This document shows, piece after piece, positions 39,848-41,667 of a stretch of 41,667 nucleotides of DNA. Source of the stretch: Bacteroidales bacterium UBA5235. Lineage in GTDB: Bacteria > Bacteroidota > Bacteroidia > Bacteroidales > VadinHA17. A program made the position numbers and the translations under genes. Each line of letters opens with the position of its first letter. Position 1 is the stretch's first letter. The stretch is from the NCBI GenBank assembly GCA_002409145.1, contig DHUL01000006.1, positions 74,912-116,578 of the forward strand, in the 5' to 3' direction. The notes beneath the pieces are model-generated. The model saw nothing but the letters and a program-made list of their open reading frames with translations, searched no databases and was not told the DNA's origin.

Positions 39848-40213
39848 TTATAACACTTCAGGTGCAAGTGAAACAATCTTCATGTACTTGTCGCGCAGTT
39901 CCCTGGCGACAGGGCCGAAGATGCGGGTTCCGCGGACTTCATCCTGGTTGGTGAGCAGCACCACGGCGTTGTCATCAAAGCGGATATAGGAACCGTCAGG
40001 GCGGCCTATCTCCTTGGTGGTTCTTACAACCACTGCCCTGCTGACAGAGCCTTTCTTTGCTTCACCTGAGGGCAGAGCGCTTTTGACGGATACTACAATC
40101 TTGTCACCGACGCTTGCATACCTCTTTTTGCTTCCGCCGAGCACCCTGATGCAAAGTACCTCCTTTGCCCCGGTGTTATCGGCTACATTCAACCTGCTTT
40201 CCTGCTGTATCAT
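39848..40213 (-). CDS. rplN: 50S ribosomal protein L14
   Basis: A 121-residue L14 (MIQQESRLNVADNTGAKEVL, then GSVSRAVVVRTTKEIGRPDG, GTRIFGPVARELRD). It makes an intersubunit bridge with 16S rRNA. It lies 2 bases after rpsQ. Length and motifs are normal. Confidence 0.97.
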   Translation of the reverse strand: MIQQESRLNVADNTGAKEVLCIRVLGGSKKRYASVGDKIVVSVKSALPSGEAKKGSVSRAVVVRTTKEIGRPDGSYIRFDDNAVVLLTNQDEVRGTRIFGPVARELRDKYMKIVSLAPEVL

Positions 40214-40215
40214 GA

Positions 40216-40473
40216 TTACTTAGCTCTTTCAATTATTTCAACCAATCTCCAGGACTTGTTCTTACTGAGGGGCCTGGTTTCCATTATGCGCACCGTATCA
40301 CCGATGTTGCAGCTGTTTTCCTCATCGTGAGCCATAAGCTTCTTTGTTTTGCTGACGAATTTGCCATAGATCGGGTGTTTGACCTTTCTGTGGATGGCAA
40401 CGACGATAGATTTGTCCATCTTGTTGCTGACGACAACACCTGTACGTTCTTTTCTAAGGTTCCTTTCTTCCAT
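40216..40473 (-). CDS. rpsQ: 30S ribosomal protein S17
   Basis: An 85-residue S17 OB-fold protein (MEERNLRKERTGVVVSNKMD, then HPIYGKFVSKTKKLMAHDEE, RPLSKNKSWRLVEIIERAK). I chose ATG at 40473, the usual family start, 10 bases after the rpmC stop. An ATG at 40500 lies inside rpmC and would add nine residues. Confidence 0.95.
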   Translation of the reverse strand: MEERNLRKERTGVVVSNKMDKSIVVAIHRKVKHPIYGKFVSKTKKLMAHDEENSCNIGDTVRIMETRPLSKNKSWRLVEIIERAK

Positions 40474-40483
40474 GCTGATACGG

Positions 40484-40687
40484 CTATTTTGATTTCTCAT
40501 TGATCTCTCTCTTGCGCTTCTCTGTCATGAGCCTTGCAACTGTTCTCCTGCTCTCCTTGATTTTCTGGGGATTTTCAAGGGGAGAGATTGCGTGGTTGAG
40601 TTTCATGCGCACGAGTGCGGTCTTCTCGTTGTCAATACGTTCAAGAAGCTCCTGGTTGCTTAATTCTCTTATCTCTGAACTTTTCAT
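40484..40687 (-). CDS. rpmC: 50S ribosomal protein L29
   Basis: A 67-residue helical L29 (MKSSEIRELSNQELLERIDN, LNHAISPLENPQKIKESRRT). It sits at the polypeptide exit, near the trigger factor site. It lies 12 bases after rplP. Confidence 0.96.
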   Translation of the reverse strand: MKSSEIRELSNQELLERIDNEKTALVRMKLNHAISPLENPQKIKESRRTVARLMTEKRKREINEKSK

Positions 40688-40699
40688 TGCTCTGTTTTT

Positions 40700-41122
40700 T
40701 TATTCCTCTGCGTAATCATGACGCACCACGAATTTTGTTGCCACGGGCAGTTTGGCAGCTGCGAGGCGGAGGGCTTCCTTTGCCACGTCGAAGGGAACTC
40801 CTTCGGCTTCAATGATGATGCGGCCGGGGGTAACGGGAACCACGAATCCTTCAGGTGCACCCTTACCTTTACCCATACGGACCTCTGCAGGTTTCTTGGT
40901 TATCGGTTTGTCAGGGAAGACACGGATCCATATCTGGCCTTCACGTTTCATGTGACGGGTCACAGCCTGGCGTGCAGCCTCAAGCTGACGGCCGGTTATC
41001 CATGCCTCCTCGAGGGTTTTGATGCCAAATGATCCGAATGCCAGCTGATTGCCTCTCTGGGCATTGCCTTTCATCTTGCCCTTCTGGCTCCTCCTGAACT
41101 TGGTCTTCTTCGGTTGTAACAT
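40700..41122 (-). CDS. rplP: 50S ribosomal protein L16
   Basis: A 140-residue L16 (MLQPKKTKFRRSQKGKMKGN, then GRQLEAARQAVTRHMKREGQ, RMGKGKGAPEGFVVPVTPGR). It organises the A-site region of the 50S. It lies 28 bases after rpsC. Sequence and length are typical. Confidence 0.97.
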   Translation of the reverse strand: MLQPKKTKFRRSQKGKMKGNAQRGNQLAFGSFGIKTLEEAWITGRQLEAARQAVTRHMKREGQIWIRVFPDKPITKKPAEVRMGKGKGAPEGFVVPVTPGRIIIEAEGVPFDVAKEALRLAAAKLPVATKFVVRHDYAEE

Positions 41123-41150
41123 CGCTATATTATATTAAACAGTTATATAC

Positions 41151-41667
41151 TTATCTCGATTCCTTATTGCTGCCACGATCACCGCGGTCACGGTTACGGT
41201 CACCGCGGTCACCACGGTCACGGTCACGGTCACGATCGCCGCGGTCGCTCTTCTTTCTGTAGCCGCCTGCAGGTGCCTTGCCTCCCTTGACGTTCTTCGC
41301 GCCAATGTTGGGGCTGAGATCACGCTTGCCATAGACTTCGCCGTTGCATATCCACACCTTGATTCCGATGAGGCCCACCTTCGTGAGAGCTTCGCCAAGG
41401 GCATAGTCAATGTCTGCACGGAAAGTATGGAGAGGAATCCTGCCATCCTTGTAAGTCTCGTTACGAGCCATTTCTGCACCGCCGAGCCTGCCTGAGATAA
41501 CAACCTTGATACCTTCGGCGCCCATGCGCATTGTTGAGGCAATGGCCATCTTTATGGCGCGGCGATATGAGATCTTTCCTTCAACCTGACGTGCTATGTT
41601 GCCGGCAACTATTGCAGCATCAAGCTCGGGGCGCTTTACCTCGAAGATATTTATCTGGACTTCCTTC
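41151..41667 (-). CDS. rpsC: 30S ribosomal protein S3, 5' part cut by the window edge
   Basis: The C-terminal 171 residues of S3 are in the window. The first full codon on the minus strand is at 41666, reading KEVQINIFEVKRPELDAAIV and continuing GRLGGAEMARNETYKDGRIP and GIKVWICNGEVYGKRDLSP, so the KH-domain end and C-terminal domain are present. The N-terminus lies outside. After the conserved part, about 35 residues form a repeated Asp/Arg/Gly tail (GDRDRD-type units, about 41154-41250) from a tandem ACGGTC-like DNA repeat. S3 lies at the mRNA entry site of the 30S. The tail is longer and more repetitive than I expect. Confidence 0.95.
   Translation of the reverse strand, partial: KEVQINIFEVKRPELDAAIVAGNIARQVEGKISYRRAIKMAIASTMRMGAEGIKVVISGRLGGAEMARNETYKDGRIPLHTFRADIDYALGEALTKVGLIGIKVWICNGEVYGKRDLSPNIGAKNVKGGKAPAGGYRKKSDRGDRDRDRDRGDRGDRNRDRGDRGSNKESR

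Overview
The window is a chromosomal segment of a member of the Bacteroidota, most likely a Bacteroidales/Marinilabiliales-type organism. The evidence is: promoter-like TAnnTTTG boxes upstream of several genes; gldE and gldD directly behind ssb; a secreted protease with a type A type IX secretion (T9SS) sorting domain; the HU / 30-residue basic protein / RNase G gene order; zinc-free L36 and S14; and the ribosomal operon order rpsC...secY-map-infA-rpmJ-rpsM-rpsK-rpsD-rpoA-rplQ. I see no tRNA, rRNA, prophage, IS transposase or CRISPR array.

Layout. 1-3818 (+): an S4 RNA-binding protein, a PlsC-type acyltransferase, a short-chain dehydrogenase and a two-domain VOC protein. 3879-5096 (-): an M19 dipeptidase lipoprotein, meeting the VOC gene tail to tail inside a GGCAATA repeat. 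5097-5558: a gene-poor gap with a candidate short minus-strand RNA that has a promoter box, a strong Shine-Dalgarno sequence, a 25-codon reading frame and a hairpin/U-tract end. 5559-8640 (+): ECF sigma factor, anti-sigma-like membrane protein and two secreted beta-solenoid proteins. 8786-10831 (-): RNase G, a 30-aa basic protein and HU. 11107-14902 (+): ssb, gldE, gldD, a phosphopantetheinyl transferase and a GGGP-synthase-like enzyme. 14932-19489 (-): a PafA-like phosphatase homologue that has lost its catalytic residues, an M14 carboxypeptidase exported by the T9SS, and the GTPase YchF. 19602-21174 (+): a second ECF sigma / anti-sigma / periplasmic helical protein set. 21206-24823 (-): hisS, a DUF4870 protein and two secreted unknowns. 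24961-26292 (+): a hybrid sensor whose ATPase domain looks dead but whose receiver is intact. 26295-30515 (-): a SpoIIE-type phosphatase, a UbiD decarboxylase and enolase. 30610-41667 (-): the S10/spc/alpha ribosomal protein operon, cut by the window edge inside rpsC.

How the parts fit. Housekeeping functions (translation, RNA turnover, glycolysis, protein export) alternate with envelope functions typical of this phylum (gliding/T9SS lipoproteins, two ECF envelope-sensing modules, secreted proteins of unknown role). The least explained parts are the cryptic RNA/leader at about 5301-5440, the PafA-like pseudoenzyme, the degenerate hybrid kinase and a family of extragenic palindromes at about 8.7 and 22.7 kb. 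No classical new defence or mobile system is visible.
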